In this document: piece after piece, positions 22,295 through 34,589 of the stretch
Numbering within the stretch: the stretch's first letter is position 1
How the letters are laid out: each line of letters begins with the position of its first letter
Assembly (NCBI GenBank): GCA_031002005.1
Contig: CM061919.1
Location: 170,049,121 to 170,113,120, forward strand
Origin: Vandiemenella viatica
Taxonomy: Eukaryota; Arthropoda; Insecta; Orthoptera; Morabidae
DNA: 64,000 nucleotides
Direction of reading: 5' to 3'
Position numbers and translations under genes: made by a program
Notes under the pieces: generated by a model
Databases searched by the model: none
Seen by the model: the letters and a program-made list of their open reading frames with translations, nothing else
What the model was told of the DNA's origin: nothing

Positions 22295-23820
22295 AAGGGC
22301 AATTTTCTTTCGTTTTCAACACTGTTTTCCAGACTTCGATGACCTCGTTGTCACTGTCGATTAACAGTAAAATTGACGTTTCCTAATAATTTGGTGTGTT
22401 AACACGTAACTGAAGGACGTAACAAAGATATCGTACATCAGTTCTTTCGTAAAGAGCATTGACCACGTTAAGTACAAATCACGTTGCTTCCTTATTTATG
22501 GACGCTAATAGCGGGTTTTAGAATACGTCAGAAATCACCAAGGGCTATACTGGAATGATTCAGAATTTCGAGAACGGAATAATGTAAGCAAAATTTCACA
22601 CGGTTTGCAGAAAAATGCCGAACCGTTTTGCACGAATTTTCCTTAACTATCTTCACGGTTTACAGAAAGCTCTGTAAACGTCATCATAGTCAATAGGTAA
22701 TATCTCCAAATTTATGTGATTCAAGGAGTGCAGTTCCCGTTAAGAACTTTCAAAATTATAACAAGAAGCTATAAAGAATGTAATTTTCTGTTGTGATTAC
22801 GTGTTTAGTATCGACCTTTGAATTATTATCAATCTCAGAACTGCAATGTTAACAAATGTCGCACTGGTGTGTGTTAGAGATAGTGAACATAAACTCAATA
22901 TAGTAGCTACGGCCAGGCTCAATATTTCATTCGATTTCAGGAAGTTCAAGTGAAATTATTTTTTAGAAAAAAAAATATTTATAATTCGTACCTTTATGTG
23001 TGTTATATGTCATGCCAGATTAACTATGATCAACGATAGTTAGGATAAGCAAAGAAAATGCAAGTCCCACCCAAGGCTGGACTCGAACCAGCTACCACTA
23101 AGCTGCCGAGTCCAGCAGCTAATGGAGTTCTCCGATGCCGGAAGCGGTACGTCAGTAAACACAATCGACGTAACAGATTCTAACATCTTCGGGAGCACAA
23201 ACGCAGCGTCACTGTTTGCATCTGAGCAAGTCGACAACAATGCCTGCGTCAAGAATGGCGACCAACGGTCTGATGCGGGACCGTTTGACGGATTGTGAAA
23301 GATTGGGCCAATCGCTGGCAGTCAAACGCCCCATTGTCCTCCAAGTCTGCAGTGCAAACATGATTTCCTGCACATGTCAGTTTTCTTTCTTGAACTAAAC
23401 TAGCCAAGTTTCGAACGGTGCCTGCTCTTGCAAATTACCTAAAAAAAAAGGTTACTATAAGCTCCTGCTGAGTCCTATTACCTGTTTACAAACACAAAGC
23501 GAAGGCAAGCAAAAAGCTTCTACACACCATTTTGACAGAAGCTATTCAGCTGTTCTCAGGAAGTGTCAGCCAATCGAACTCTAGAGGAAAACCCGTTGGA
23601 GAGACTGCTGTCATAACAGATGATTATGCCCATCAGGTTTGCGAACAATCTTCCGTAGAGTTTTGAGTGATATCCCTTCACTTCAGTGATGAGGATTCGT
23701 CGTATCTACAGAGAACATCATTTTCAACATTCACGGAAATCAGACAATGCTGACAAGAATTGAGACTGGCAGTAGGCGTAGATGGATATCTCAACGTGGA
23801 ATGATGGGCCATATGGTTAG
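22295..23820. other. Unassigned sequence
   Basis: No gene recognised. A tRNA-like minus-strand B-box (GGACTCGAACCAGC) at about 23070-23125 suggests a further SINE fragment. Confidence 0.45.
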
Positions 23821-23824
23821 TTAT

Positions 23825-24440
23825 ACATATATGAAATTAGAGGTACTTTTTTGTTATAAGGTGGAGGAGAAATTTGTTGCTAAAGCCATCTTGGCATATC
23901 ATTTGATAACAAATTCAGTTGTGATGGGAACCCTAGAAGATAGTGAGGTCATGAAGTTTTACATTTGATGGAGAAGTTGATGATGGAATGTACCAGGGAA
24001 ATGAGGGAAATCTAATGCAAAACCTTTGTCAGTCCTTTACATGAGAATGGTGGTGTAGTATGGTACCCACATTATAGGTTTATAATACATGAGTTTGAGG
24101 GGCAACTATATTTGTGTGTGAAAATTACTGTAGAACTCAGTCGGTAAAGAAATATTATAAAGAAGAGGATAGAGATTCACTGCAAGACAGGAGGTGGGTA
24201 AAGAGAACACAGAGAGTGTATAAGTCATTTACTGCCGTTGATGATTATATGAAAATTGGTAGGAATCAGGGGTATTGCATGGAAGAGAAAAGCTGACGTT
24301 GACTTAGCGAAGTGTGAAAATTATTTTTTGTGTGGAAGGGAGTCAGAGATAATGCAATATCCTGATTGTTTTGCTTCAAATATCGAAAGAAAAGAATTGT
24401 AAGTAAAAGTGAAATGCGGAAGTAAGTGTGTAAGGAAATT
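23825..24440 (+). mobile_element. LINE-A copy, heavily degraded
   Basis: Disconnected plus-strand pieces match the LINE-A protein in order: a KVEEKFVAKAIL stretch (KVGKELLAEDLK in the 37.3-kb copy), ATTTGATAACAAATTCA, then SLQDRRWVKRTQRVYKSF, then a WKGV-RDN remnant. Stops and indels are frequent, so this copy is much older than that at 37 kb. Confidence 0.7.
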
Positions 24441-25885
24441 TCTACCTGATTTGTTCATTACTAAACCTTTTTTTCGAAACGATTTAAATTAGGAAAATCA
24501 GAAAATAAGATGTCTTAATTTTTTATGTCTTCACTGTTACTGCTATTAACATTAAAACTTCCGTCACTTGGTTTGCCTCCTGTTAAGTGGTACTGACTAA
24601 AGCTGAGTTCAACTTTGGCGGTAACCTTCTCTCAGCAATAGGATAAAGGCAATGTGATCAGCATTGGGCACTTCATAGCAGGCTGAAATAACTGGAGACA
24701 GACTGTTCTGGATATTTGTAGATTCATTGAATGGTTCTCTTATTCGTCAGTATTTGTACTACGATCATCAAGTTCACAGTAAGTCACTCCATGGAGCCAA
24801 CGACAGGTCACCAAATAATCTTTGGTAACCGTAATATTTCCATACAAAACTAACGAAGAAAAAGCTAACACAGTGTTGGCGGATCAAAAACGAATGTAAG
24901 CGGAAAGGTACCCGAGTTTTAATTTTCAAAAGAGTCGCTTGAAACTCCATCTCACCGTCCAATGTAGGGTGCACAGAGTAATAAGAAAGACGTTATTGAA
25001 TAAAGTCCAGAAAATTGGTAAATCAATGCCTAGTAATGGTCCAACTCAAGACCAGAACACTTAGATACGATTTCTAGAACACATACGGTGCATTTGTAAC
25101 ATGTAATCTTCTACACTCGTCATTTTCCAGTAATTTGTTACACTAAACAAAACAGATTGAAGTATAGTAAAAAAAAAAACAAACAAAAAACAAAAAAAAC
25201 GGGTGTGCCATTGTATGCCAGAAGGCCCTGAAGGGTTGTTCGGTCGCCGAGTGACTGAGTTTCTATTTGCTTCACATACCAAACCAAGGAGCGTTCGCAG
25301 TCAAAAGAAAATACTCGACAGAGGTGAAGGTGATTAGATGTCCGTAAAAAATCGATGCCTCAGCAGAAATCGAACTCAGGACTTTCAATGCACGACATAT
25401 GGTTCGTTCCACGTTGAAAGGTTACTTTCTTCCATATGTTATTATGTACAGAAATACCCTGAAATGTCAGAATATGTGCAGTTGCATTGGCAGTTTTGAT
25501 GGGGTGCCATGAAGAATGATTTGAATTACTGGATCACGTCAACATGTGGAACGAAACATCGCTCATTACTCTTGAATAGAAGCAGCAATAAATAGATTGG
25601 CAACATAGACATCACCGACAAAAATTAAATTCAAATACATAATCTCCCCTTGCAAGATTTGGTGTTTGGAGACAGTCGAGGTATGCGTTGATATGATCTT
25701 GTTGAGAGTAAAACTTATCATATCCGAATATTGTGCGCCTTCACTGCCTGCTTTGCTTTAATCATGTTGCTTTGCAACAACGGACCTAACACAAGATTAG
25801 ATCGGCTGGCAACAATTGGATCCCCAACACATATCGCCGACATAAGATACTGGCGCAAAATTTTTAAGTTCATCTATTATCTTAT
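24441..25885. other. Unassigned sequence
   Basis: No gene or repeat family recognised. An A-rich simple stretch lies at 25168-25200. Confidence 0.45.
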
Positions 25886-25889
25886 CGAG

Positions 25890-26075
25890 AGGCTTTTTAC
25901 CGGCCGAGGAGCTCGTACCCTTCATCCGGTAGAACGCAGTTTTCCATTCCTCCCATAAATCGGTCCGGTATGGTTCCTTCAAAAGACCATGGCTAACTTG
26001 CTTACCGTTCCTTGTCTCCAATCCAGTCCCGCCTATAATATATTCGCATCGAAGAGGCATAAAGCTATAATAAAG
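25890..26075 (+). mobile_element. SINE-A copy, internally deleted
   Basis: CCGGCCGAGGAGCTCG head remnant, GGTCCGGTATGGTTCCTTCA and AAAGACCATGGCTAAC core, then a TCGCATCGAAGAGGCATAAA tail. The ATCCAGAT segment is lost. Confidence 0.7.
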
Positions 26076-26129
26076 AGAAAGATAGATGCGATGTTGATCT
26101 AAAATTAGCCGTGGTGCCGGGAAAAATCT

Positions 26130-26500
26130 TTCTGTAATTATTCTTCACCCCTCAAATCCCGATCAAGCTGCATGCGGACTTCAAAGCCACCAAATGGTGC
26201 TCCAAGCAGTGAAAGAATACTGGCTTGGGAGAAGAGAGTGCAACATGATTTCGAGTGGATCAAGCCAAAAGAGGGTCTACCACCTGGGTCTGAACAACCA
26301 TGGCACATATGGAAGTTGTCAAACATGCTTCGAGTTGGAGTTGACAGCTGCAAAGATACTCTTGTCACTTGAGGATACCTGGGAGAACAGCCAGATATCA
26401 CATGTTCGTGTGGGGAGAGAGAAACCATGGTACATCTGCTGTCTTGTCCACAAATCGGAATAAATGTATCTCAATTTGGCCTAAAACAGCCACTGACAAA
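26130..26500 (+). pseudogene. LINE C-terminal relic
   Basis: The plus-strand translation reads GLPPGSEQPWHIWKLSNMLRVGVDSCKDTL, then after a stop GYLGEQPDITCSCGERETMVHLLSCP. The latter is a C-x-CG...H-x3-C metal-binding pattern typical of the C-terminal tail of several insect LINE reverse-transcriptase proteins. No catalytic part remains. It is distinct from the other LINEs of this window. Confidence 0.72.
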
Positions 26501-26784
26501 TCCTTCGCACTGTCGGAAAAACTACCATATGTCTGATACTGTCATCCACACGATAAAAGAAGAAGACCCTTCAATTAGAACTATTTTAATAATTTTTCAA
26601 AAAAAAAAAGTTCATTTGTTTGCGAATTAAATAAAGCACTACTCTTTTTTTAAAAAAAATAAGTAAAAACAATAGGTTGTTATCTCTCAGCCACAATACC
26701 TTCGTAACCAGATATTTTCGCGATGATTATATAAGCTCTTCAAGTATCGAAAAAATTTTATCATCAAATTAAAGCTAAATTTTT

Positions 26785-26945
26785 CCTCTACACACCGGAC
26801 ATAATGAGTGAGCGGTATCTCTCGGGCCTGGCATCGAGTCCCCATCCGGCCATCCAGATTTCGGATTCCCGAAATCACTCCAGGAGAATATTGGCATGGT
26901 TCCTTCAAAAGACAGTGGACGAGTTCCTTCCTCTTGCCTGACTGT
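26785..26945 (+). mobile_element. SINE-A copy, truncated
   Basis: Has GTGAGCGGTATCTCTCGGGC, CATCGAGTCCCCATCC, CATCCAGATTTCGG and TGGCATGGTTCCTTCAAAAG in order. The 3' tail is missing after about 26945. Confidence 0.78.
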
Positions 26946-27022
26946 GCGAGCGTGAAGTTACGCGCGCTACTCTAAGCGACTGACAACGATGCAGATAACG
27001 TCTGTATGTTAATCTACTGTTA

Positions 27023-27180
27023 ACATCACCCCTTCATTTCCTGTCTCTGGGTCTAATAATCCGTAAACCAACAAAAATGTAACTTTTCAAAGAAATTTTG
27101 TACCTGAGAAGCACTCGACTTTAGATAAGGTAAATAACAAGCAGCTACCTTAATGAACATAACTGATTTAAAAATGTAAT
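27023..27180 (+). repeat. Dispersed direct repeat, copy 1
   Basis: Shares with 28282-28425 the segments GGGTCTAATAATCCGTAAAC, TTTTCAAAGAAATTTTGTAC and AACAAGCAGCTACCTTA in the same order. The family is unknown. Confidence 0.85.
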
Positions 27181-27339
27181 TAAAATATCTCTAATTAAGG
27201 ACACCTGCGGCAGTATTTTGCTAGGCACTACGGCAGAAACAGTTGGATTTATTACTTAAATTCCATTAAAATCGCATTTCGTTAAAACCACAGATAACTG
27301 TATAAATCTCGCAACTGCATCTCGTACTAGCAGTGATTT

Positions 27340-27740
27340 CCCCCCCCCCCCTCCCTCGTTACAGCCACTACAGAGAACGAAGGCACTAGCTACCTACAAA
27401 GATAGCTAGTGGAATCAAGATGTTTTGTTAAACCAGGCAGACGAAGGTAAGACGATGTGTACGCCTCTCGCCGACCAGTGGTCCACGCCCACTGGCGACG
27501 ATGGTCCTCTGGTGACCCCGGCCAGCCGGGGCCCAAGTGCCGTTAGGACCCGGAGCAGCGCGTGATCCGTGACGCGTGACGACCCCGAGTCACGGCCACG
27601 GTCACGACGGAGTCATACCTTCCTACCGTACCCACACACAGACTCACTCTCTCGATCAACACAGCCAGATGGGTTAGGAACGAATAGTTGCACCGACCCC
27701 TGTGATATAACTCGCGGGCAAGCACCGGAGTGTTATCGTT
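27340..27740. other. CpG-rich segment after a C-run
   Basis: A run of about 12 C (27341-27352) leads to TCGTTACAG, which would be a good splice acceptor. About 90 nt later CGAAG is followed by GTAAGACG, a good donor. All three frames of the intervening segment have stops, so it could only be a non-coding exon. The following 250 bp are strongly CpG-rich with no recognisable protein. This may be a regulatory element, an untranslated exon or an old GC-rich repeat. Confidence 0.3.
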
Positions 27741-27744
27741 TCAC

Positions 27745-27880
27745 CGAGCCCGGTAGGCGAGTGGTAGTGCTGAGCATGGCATTCGGAGGATGCTGGTTTG
27801 AATCTCCATCCGGTCATACAGATTTCGGTTTGCTATGTTTCCCTAAATCACTCCTGGCGATTGCTTCTCAGTATTTTGGA
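27745..27880 (+). mobile_element. SINE-A copy, 3'-truncated
   Basis: Begins CCGAGCCCGGTAGGCGAGTG, continues with GGTTTGAATCTCCATCCGG and ATACAGATTTCGG, and ends near TCCTGGCGATTGCTTCTC. Confidence 0.85.
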
Positions 27881-28281
27881 TGTCCACATGCATCAAAATA
27901 TCTCAACAGTGCGAGGGGTAATTAGGATTGCCCATACCATTCACATAAACTGGATATATTTTCCCATCATCTTCTAGAGTGGTATTCATGTGGTTGAATA
28001 TTCTTTTCTTCCTTTGCCAGGATTCTGGGAGGTGTTTTGTATACTACGAAATTCTCTTACCAGTGTAGAAAACCACATTTAATAAACTTCCAGCACTCTG
28101 TTGGATAGCAGTATTTTTGCTTGACCACTTTTATTGAGACTCTTCGCCTTTCAGTTCATTGAAAAAAATAATTACTTCAAAACAAATATTATAAATAAAG
28201 CATTTCAACCAATCGAATGTAGTTGAGTAGGAATCAGTTGAATTCGCGGCAATCTAAATTTCTGTTCTGCAAACTGATAAC

Positions 28282-28425
28282 ACCGCCACTTCCTGTCTAT
28301 GGGTCCAATAATCCGGAAACCAACAAAAAATGTAAGTTTTCAAAGAAATTTTGTACCTAAGAACCACTTGAAGGTACATAACAAGGAGCTACCTTATTTC
28401 TAACCATCATTAAAAATTGTGTAAT
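28282..28425 (+). repeat. Dispersed direct repeat, copy 2
   Basis: Second copy of the 27023-27180 sequence in the same orientation, about 1.26 kb downstream, with roughly 80-85% identity by eye. The two copies bracket the CpG-rich segment and a SINE-A. Confidence 0.85.
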
Positions 28426-28469
28426 TATTACTTGCAAATTTTCTATCAGCAGCCACAATAACTACGTCA

Positions 28470-30480
28470 TTCCGGTAAGAGCGCTGAACAGATTGAAAGC
28501 GAACAAATTAAAACACTCTAACATGAGACAAAAATTTGCAGAGATGGTAGACGTGGGTCTGAGAAATAACTCTGAAAAAGAGTTCAACTGATGACGAATG
28601 GAATGCACTGAAGAGAGAAATGATCAAAGTTGGTAAGGAATCATTATGCTTTAAGAAACATGCCGCTGGAAAGCCTTGGATCAGAGAAGAAATTTTGTAG
28701 TTGATGGGTCAGGGGAGAAGGCACAAAAATGCTCAGAATGAAGCGGGAAGAGAGCAGTACGCTCATTTTAGAAATCGTCTAAACAGGAAATGCAAAACAG
28801 CAAAAGAAAAATGGTTGCAAGAAAGGTGCGAAGTAGTAGAAAATGAAATAATCGTAGGTAAAGTAAATGTGGCCTATAAGAAAACCAAACAAAATTTTGA
28901 ATAAATAAGAAAAGATGTATAAACATTAAAGCTGCTAATGGGACACGCCAGTTTGAAACTCAGAAGATGGAAGGAATACATAGAGAAACTGTGGGATGTG
29001 GGTGATTTAAACAACAGTGTACCGAAAAAAGAAGGCGATGTTGACAATGATGACGTAGGAGGTCCTGTTTTAAGAATCAAATTTTACAGAGCTCTCAAAG
29101 ATCTGAAATCAAACAAGGCAGTTGGAATTGATGACATTCCTGCAGAACTTCTGAAATTCCTAGGAGAAGAAGGAATCCAAAGATTATTCAAACTGATATC
29201 AAACAGAGGAGATTCCAAATGTGAAAATTACCACACCTTAATTCTAATGTCTCATGCTTCAAAATTACTGACCAGGACAATGAGCAGAAGAATAGAAAAA
29301 ATAGTAGGTGTAGATCAGTTTGGGTTTAGGTAAAACCACGCTACAAAAGAAGCAATTCTGGCTTTAAGATTAATACTTGAAGGGAGAATCAAGAAAAACA
29401 AACATACTTTTAAGACATTTGTAATTTATAAAAACTTTTTGATACTGTTAACTGGGACAAAATTTTCAAAATTTTAAAGAAGTCAGATGTAAAACTCGTA
29501 TGGAGACAGAAGAATATTTCATAATGCATATATAGGAATCAAGTGGGTATTATGAAAATTGATAATCGTGCATCATCTAGAAAGGTTGTGAGACAAGGTT
29601 GTAGTGTATCAACATTAATATTCAATTTGTCTGTAGAGGAATCAATAAAGAAAGTAAAACAAAAATTTGAATGTAGCATAAGTGTTCAAGGAGAAAAAAA
29701 TCAGTACGGTTCAATACGCTGATGACATTGTCTGGTTAGCAGAACAGACTGAGAGAATGTTGAGAAATTACTGAATGTCTTGAATAAAATACTGAAGGAT
29801 TTCAGACTAAATATAAACCAAAGCAAGATCAAATAGATGAAATTATATCATTAATAGTAGATTAAGTATACAAAATAGGATCGGATGCGATGGGAGAAGT
29901 AAATTGAATTCTGCTACCTGGGAAGTAAAATTATAACTAAACGCCGAAGCAGGAACGATGTTAAAAGCAGAATAACACTTGCAAAAAGAGCCTTCATGAA
30001 AAAGATAAATCTTTTAGTTTCAGAGTTTGATCTAGGACTAGAAATAACTTTCTAAAACTTTACGTGTGGAGCACAGCAATTTATGGTAGCGAAGTATGAA
30101 CTTTAGGAATACCAGAAAGAAGGAAAATTGAAAGCATTAAAAAAGTGGTTCTATCGAAGGATGCTGAAAATTAAGTGGACAGATAAAGTACAAAATGAAT
30201 TATTTTTGGAAATGTTGAGTGAGTAAAGAAGTTTGTGGAAGAGTCTTACAGAAAGAAGAGACAGGATGGTAGGTCATATTCTGAGACATGCAGGATTGGT
30301 TAATTTGTTAGTGGAGGGAACAGTCGAAGGTAAGAACTGTAGAGGTAAATGTCTATTAGAATATATAAAGCAGATAATTGAGAACGTAGGTAGTAACGGA
30401 TATGCTGAGATGAAGATGTTGGCGCAGAATAGTAAAGAATGGAGAATTCCATCAAACCAGTCGAGAGACTGAAAACAGCA
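28470..30480 (+). pseudogene. RTE-like LINE, 5'-truncated and inactivated
   Basis: Ordered plus-strand fragments cover the reverse transcriptase: LKDLKSNKAVGIDDIPAELL (28.94-29.16 kb), CENYHTLILMSHASKLLTR, and DQFGFR ending in a stop where a G is expected. GVRQG-like and CSVS sequence follows near 29.6 kb, then YADDIVWLAEQTE at 29.72 kb with both catalytic Asp residues kept. CYLGSKIITKRRS and RAFMKKINLL come next, and at 30.23-30.47 kb RDRMVGHILRHAGLVNLLVEGTVEGKNCRGK, which is the RTE-type C-terminus. The endonuclease domain is absent. Stops and frameshifts are scattered, so the copy is dead. Confidence 0.88.
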
Positions 30481-30885
30481 AAATTAGCTTATGTATACTG
30501 TTATAAATCTATAAGCGCCCTGCATCTGTCTATTCCTCTGTCCAGCCGTCACAACAAAAACTATGGAACAACCTTGGATGAGTTTTCCACAGTTTCAAAG
30601 CTTACTGTCTAGTACGGAGAACGGAGCAAGAAATGATAATTTGTACGTACCGTAAACAGATTCGCTCCAGAGATCACACTGCACTCAGATTAACACTCCT
30701 TTACAAGATTCCCTCCAAATATCACGATACAACACAAGTAAACCACTACATCCTCTGGATTCTGGTAATATTATTTTTTGACTAAGTAACTTTGATTATT
30801 TATTTCTTATGTTTTCTGAAACATGATACGGTAGATTACAAGGGAACCCATAAGCAAAGAACTAAATTAAACGCAATGTAGTCTT
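30481..30885. other. Unassigned sequence
   Basis: No gene or known repeat recognised. Confidence 0.5.
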
Positions 30886-31065
30886 CACGGGTGTACCGCC
30901 GGATAGTGTTGTGGAAACACAATATTTCGACGGCTAGCTCCGCCGTCTTCTTCAGGTGTAGAGACATCTGCACTGGTGTCTCTACACATGAAGAAGACGG
31001 CGGAGCTAGCCGTCAAAATATTGTGTTTCCATGACACTATCCGGTGGTACACCCGTGAAGACCAC
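30886..31065. repeat. Large hairpin palindrome
   Basis: Arms of about 85 nt are near-perfect reverse complements: GTCTTCACGGGTGTACCGCC at the left mirrors GGTACACCCGTGAAGAC at the right. The spacer around 30970-30978 is tiny. Each arm contains a smaller stem, GACGGCGGAGCTAGCCGTC. Open frames across it carry no domain. It resembles a foldback MITE or two head-to-head copies of a repeat terminus. Confidence 0.93.
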
Positions 31066-31084
31066 ATTTCAGTCATACGCCGGG

Positions 31085-32190
31085 AAAGTCTTCGTTCTTA
31101 CAACTAAATTAAAGTTTAGCACTCCAATTAGTAAAACAAAATTGTGGAATTTAATTTACCGTAACTGTATCAAAGATATTATATTGCATTTCTATAAAAA
31201 AAAAAATTAAAACACACACACACACAAGAACAAAAGTCAAACGTACTACGGACACCAGCGGTCACGTGGATGAAACAGACAAATATATAAAATAACGTTT
31301 ACGGTGTACATCGAAGAGGAAGCGTATATACACGCCACGCCATTTGAACATCTCATTTCCAAATTATGCTGTGATATGTCTGAGCAGAAATGCTTTACCC
31401 TCTTAACGTATGCCATTCACCAAAAGCGGCCAATCTCGCCATCTGGGACACCTGTGATACACATGTGAAATTGGGACTCTGTATTGCGTTCGATCAGTTA
31501 GGAAATAAATTGCCATTAATTCTGCACTGCATCATCATTGTTTAATGACGGTGTAGAGTATTTCATTTCAACTTTCACAGCGTGCAATGGCTTCCCACAG
31601 CACTCTTTATTTCGCCGATTTGCATACTGTACTGGGATCCGTAAAGCCTTTGTTTCTGCTGTCGGTGCCTTTTCCATTAAGGCCACAGTCGGAAGTAGGA
31701 TGACGCACATCTCGACACTCACTAATTACAATTTTGTTTCGCAGTACCCTCAGTCGGTTCTCACCCTACTTAGTTGTCCGCATGTCCTTGAGAATGTACC
31801 AGTTAGACACTTTCTATTACGACATAACAAGCAATGTTTCCTTCTTAGATACCACCTAAATTCAAGGGATGCAGGGCAAGCATTGTCACTTTCACTGCAC
31901 GCGGCACTATACATACAATTTAAAAATCATGTAAAACATTGATTCAGTGTTTCCACAGCCTATTTGGTACAATACTATTCTCTATTAATTTCGCCGTTTT
32001 TGCAAAGTTTGGGAAATAATGAAAATAGAAAAAAACATACATTTCAACATATCCCAAATTTTTCTCGATGAAGACTCAAGTATTGCTGATTTGGGAAAGA
32101 TCATATGTTTCCATATGTTCGGATAAAACCGTGATCCATGAGCTGTATATTTAGATCTGGTACTCTGAGCTACCTATATATACATATATA
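31085..32190. other. Unassigned sequence
   Basis: A 134-codon plus-strand open frame (31538-31942) has no recognisable domain and no nearby splice chain, so I do not call it a gene. The remainder is AT-rich. Confidence 0.4.
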
Positions 32191-32194
32191 TACT

Positions 32195-32415
32195 AATGGT
32201 TTTATGCCTCGGCGACGTCGAGGTTATTAGAGACGGGAAAGGACTGTGATAAAGAAGGGAGGAATTTGGTCATTACATTCTGGTGGAACCATTCCAGCAA
32301 TCGCCTGGAGTGATTTCGGGATACGATGGAAATCTGGAGGACCGGACGGAGAGTCGAACCGCGTCCCTTCAAACACGAAGCCACAGCGTTACAGCTCACC
32401 CTCCACGCTCGGTTT
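32195..32415 (-). mobile_element. SINE-A copy
   Basis: Minus-strand copy. The tail CCTCGGCGACGTCGAGGTTA, the body with GCCTGGAGTGATTTCGGGAT and the head ending CACCCTCCACGCTCGGT are all present. Confidence 0.88.
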
Positions 32416-32601
32416 CAATAAACAAACTTTCGATCCCATCAAAACACTGATTTTAACTGTTCCTCTAAGGCTCCTTAGTAAAATCTGTATCCGAGTTCTT
32501 CCAGTTCCTTTCCAAGAATAATTGAAGTCGTATTTAAGTCCAGGAGGCTTTGAAGACGTAACTTCACCAGAGATAATTTCATAACAAACCGGCTCTTGCT
32601 G

Positions 32602-32646
32602 TTTCACCCCAAATATATTCAGTAACTGAATCTATTTGGGGTGAAA
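32602..32646. repeat. 45-bp near-perfect palindrome
   Basis: TTTCACCCCAAATA at the left and TATTTGGGGTGAAA at the right enclose TATTCAGTAACTGAATC. The whole can fold into one hairpin with a single mismatch. Confidence 0.93.
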
Positions 32647-32649
32647 TAT

Positions 32650-34585
32650 ATGACAATGTGAGTTCGATCCTAGCATACATAGCTTCAAAAGAATAAGAAG
32701 TAAGGTAATCAAGAATAATTATCAACGGAACTTGTATGCACTAAAGCCCTCAGCAACAAATTAATTTGAAGACTTTCGATTAATATTACATTTCAAATAT
32801 TTCTGAGTTTTTCGTTCATTTTTCTGGGTGTTCTTGCGGCATCCAAACCTTTACGCCGACCTATCAATACGGGGGACAATTCATCAAAGTTTCCCGAAAG
32901 AAATGACCCCTGTTTCTTATTCTTGTATATAACTATCAAGTGTTTTCATTCGATTAAAACGAGTCTCAAACAAATTATAACTGTTTTATTTTTACCTTGT
33001 TATGAAGTCGAGGATTTTTGTTAGAAGCTGAAGGTTGGGTACGAATCCGCAGTCTCAGCCTCTTATAGTCCAACTAATTACAAGTATTTCATAATTTACA
33101 TAGCGTATTCTCAAGCCATCGTATTCTTACGTCTCCATTCTTGTTACTATGTATTCTTCTTTGCTTCAGCTTATTCTTTGTTACAAGAGATAGCTACAAA
33201 AATACCATTAGTATTTGACGTTCACAATTTATATTACAAATAATTACATCTTATTCTTATGAACACCTGATCTGTGTCGGAACTTGGGCAGTCACCAAGG
33301 GGTCAAAATGGCAAAGTCTGAGAACATGAAATGGTGTGGTTTTCCGTTGTCTTCCTCAGTGTGTCAGTGTTCGTATGTATTTGATTGTGATAGTGGGTGT
33401 GTTCAATACAGAACGTTGCTTGTGTTGTGGATGAGAAGTAAAAAGGTGAGAGGATTTATGCTTATTCTTCAGAAAGACACGGAATGGAGCCGCCAGGTTT
33501 AACGAATTTCCATCAACAGTGTCGTATGCCCTCATTCCATACGCACCACAGAGAGGTTTGGGATTTAACCCAGGACTTTGGTGCACTCTCCTGCTGTGCA
33601 TGATGAACATTTCTTCCACCATCAGATTCGAATCAGCTAAGCCCACTGCTGCAGCCAACTGAGCCATCGTGGGGGCAAAAATAATTACATACATTATTTT
33701 ATATTCATAATCATTGGTATATTGGTATATGAGCGTTACACATTCTTCGTAGCTTCCTGTGTCACCAAAGTCTATTCATGGTTATTTCATCCCACACTGT
33801 GTCAATTTTCCGTCTCACACCTCACTCTCTTTAAGATTGAGTCGAAAATAAGAGTGAAATCTAATCACAATAAAGCAAATTGGTTATCCCCAGTATTTAA
33901 TAACATCATCTCTTGAGTACTACAGTTTGGTATATGTAGCTATTTTATATTGATTTACAAGTTACTTTCTATGTTGGGTATGTAAGCTCCGAAACAGTTT
34001 TCTTACTACATGAAAACGAAGTGCCAGCTTGTGTTGCTTGAAATGAATAAAAATAATCTGTGTTAAAAGTTCACTACGCCTGGCTAGTTAACGTCAGGTT
34101 CGCGAATTAGTTTACACGAGACAAGAAAGCGGCGATGGCGGCTCGAAACATGATCCTTGTCCGTAACAGAGTGGAAACCGATTCAGTGCTGTAACTAGAT
34201 CCCTCGATTCCTCCGAAGGTTAAGAGGAAAGCGAATGGGCAGGGCAGACTTGGGAAAGTGGTGAAAATGGAGAGTGTCACTCCAATGGACATGTTCACAG
34301 AAAATATTACCTATTTAAGTTGGTCACAAAGATGATTGCTTTAGTACACATTATTTATTGCTTACGCTGGATCTTATGTCTAGGTTAAATCAGATTAGAA
34401 TGTAACAGAGAATAAACACAAAAAATCAGAAAATGCTGGCTAAGATGCAAAGACGTCAATCATCATATGATTTGGCTACGAAGATTTGGTATAAAGACGC
34501 CATGAAATAAATACAGAAATGTTAATTTTAACAGATTTGCCGTTTATGAAGAAGTTCGGCAACAATGCTACCACCGTCTTCGATA
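32650..34585. other. Unassigned sequence with a tRNA-like SINE fragment
   Basis: Around 33280-33690 the phrase GGTTTTCCGTTGTCTTCCTC and a minus-strand tRNA-like tail (GATTCGAATCAGCTAAGCCC) suggest another dispersed repeat. No gene is recognised. Confidence 0.4.
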
Positions 34586-34589
34586 TCAT

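Noticed and set aside
27569..27925. 118-codon plus-strand open frame
   Set aside because: Second half is a SINE-A; first half is a CpG-rich segment with no domain.
31538..31942. 134-codon plus-strand open frame
   Set aside because: Composition looks random, no domain or splice partner is visible, and its opposite strand is also partly open.
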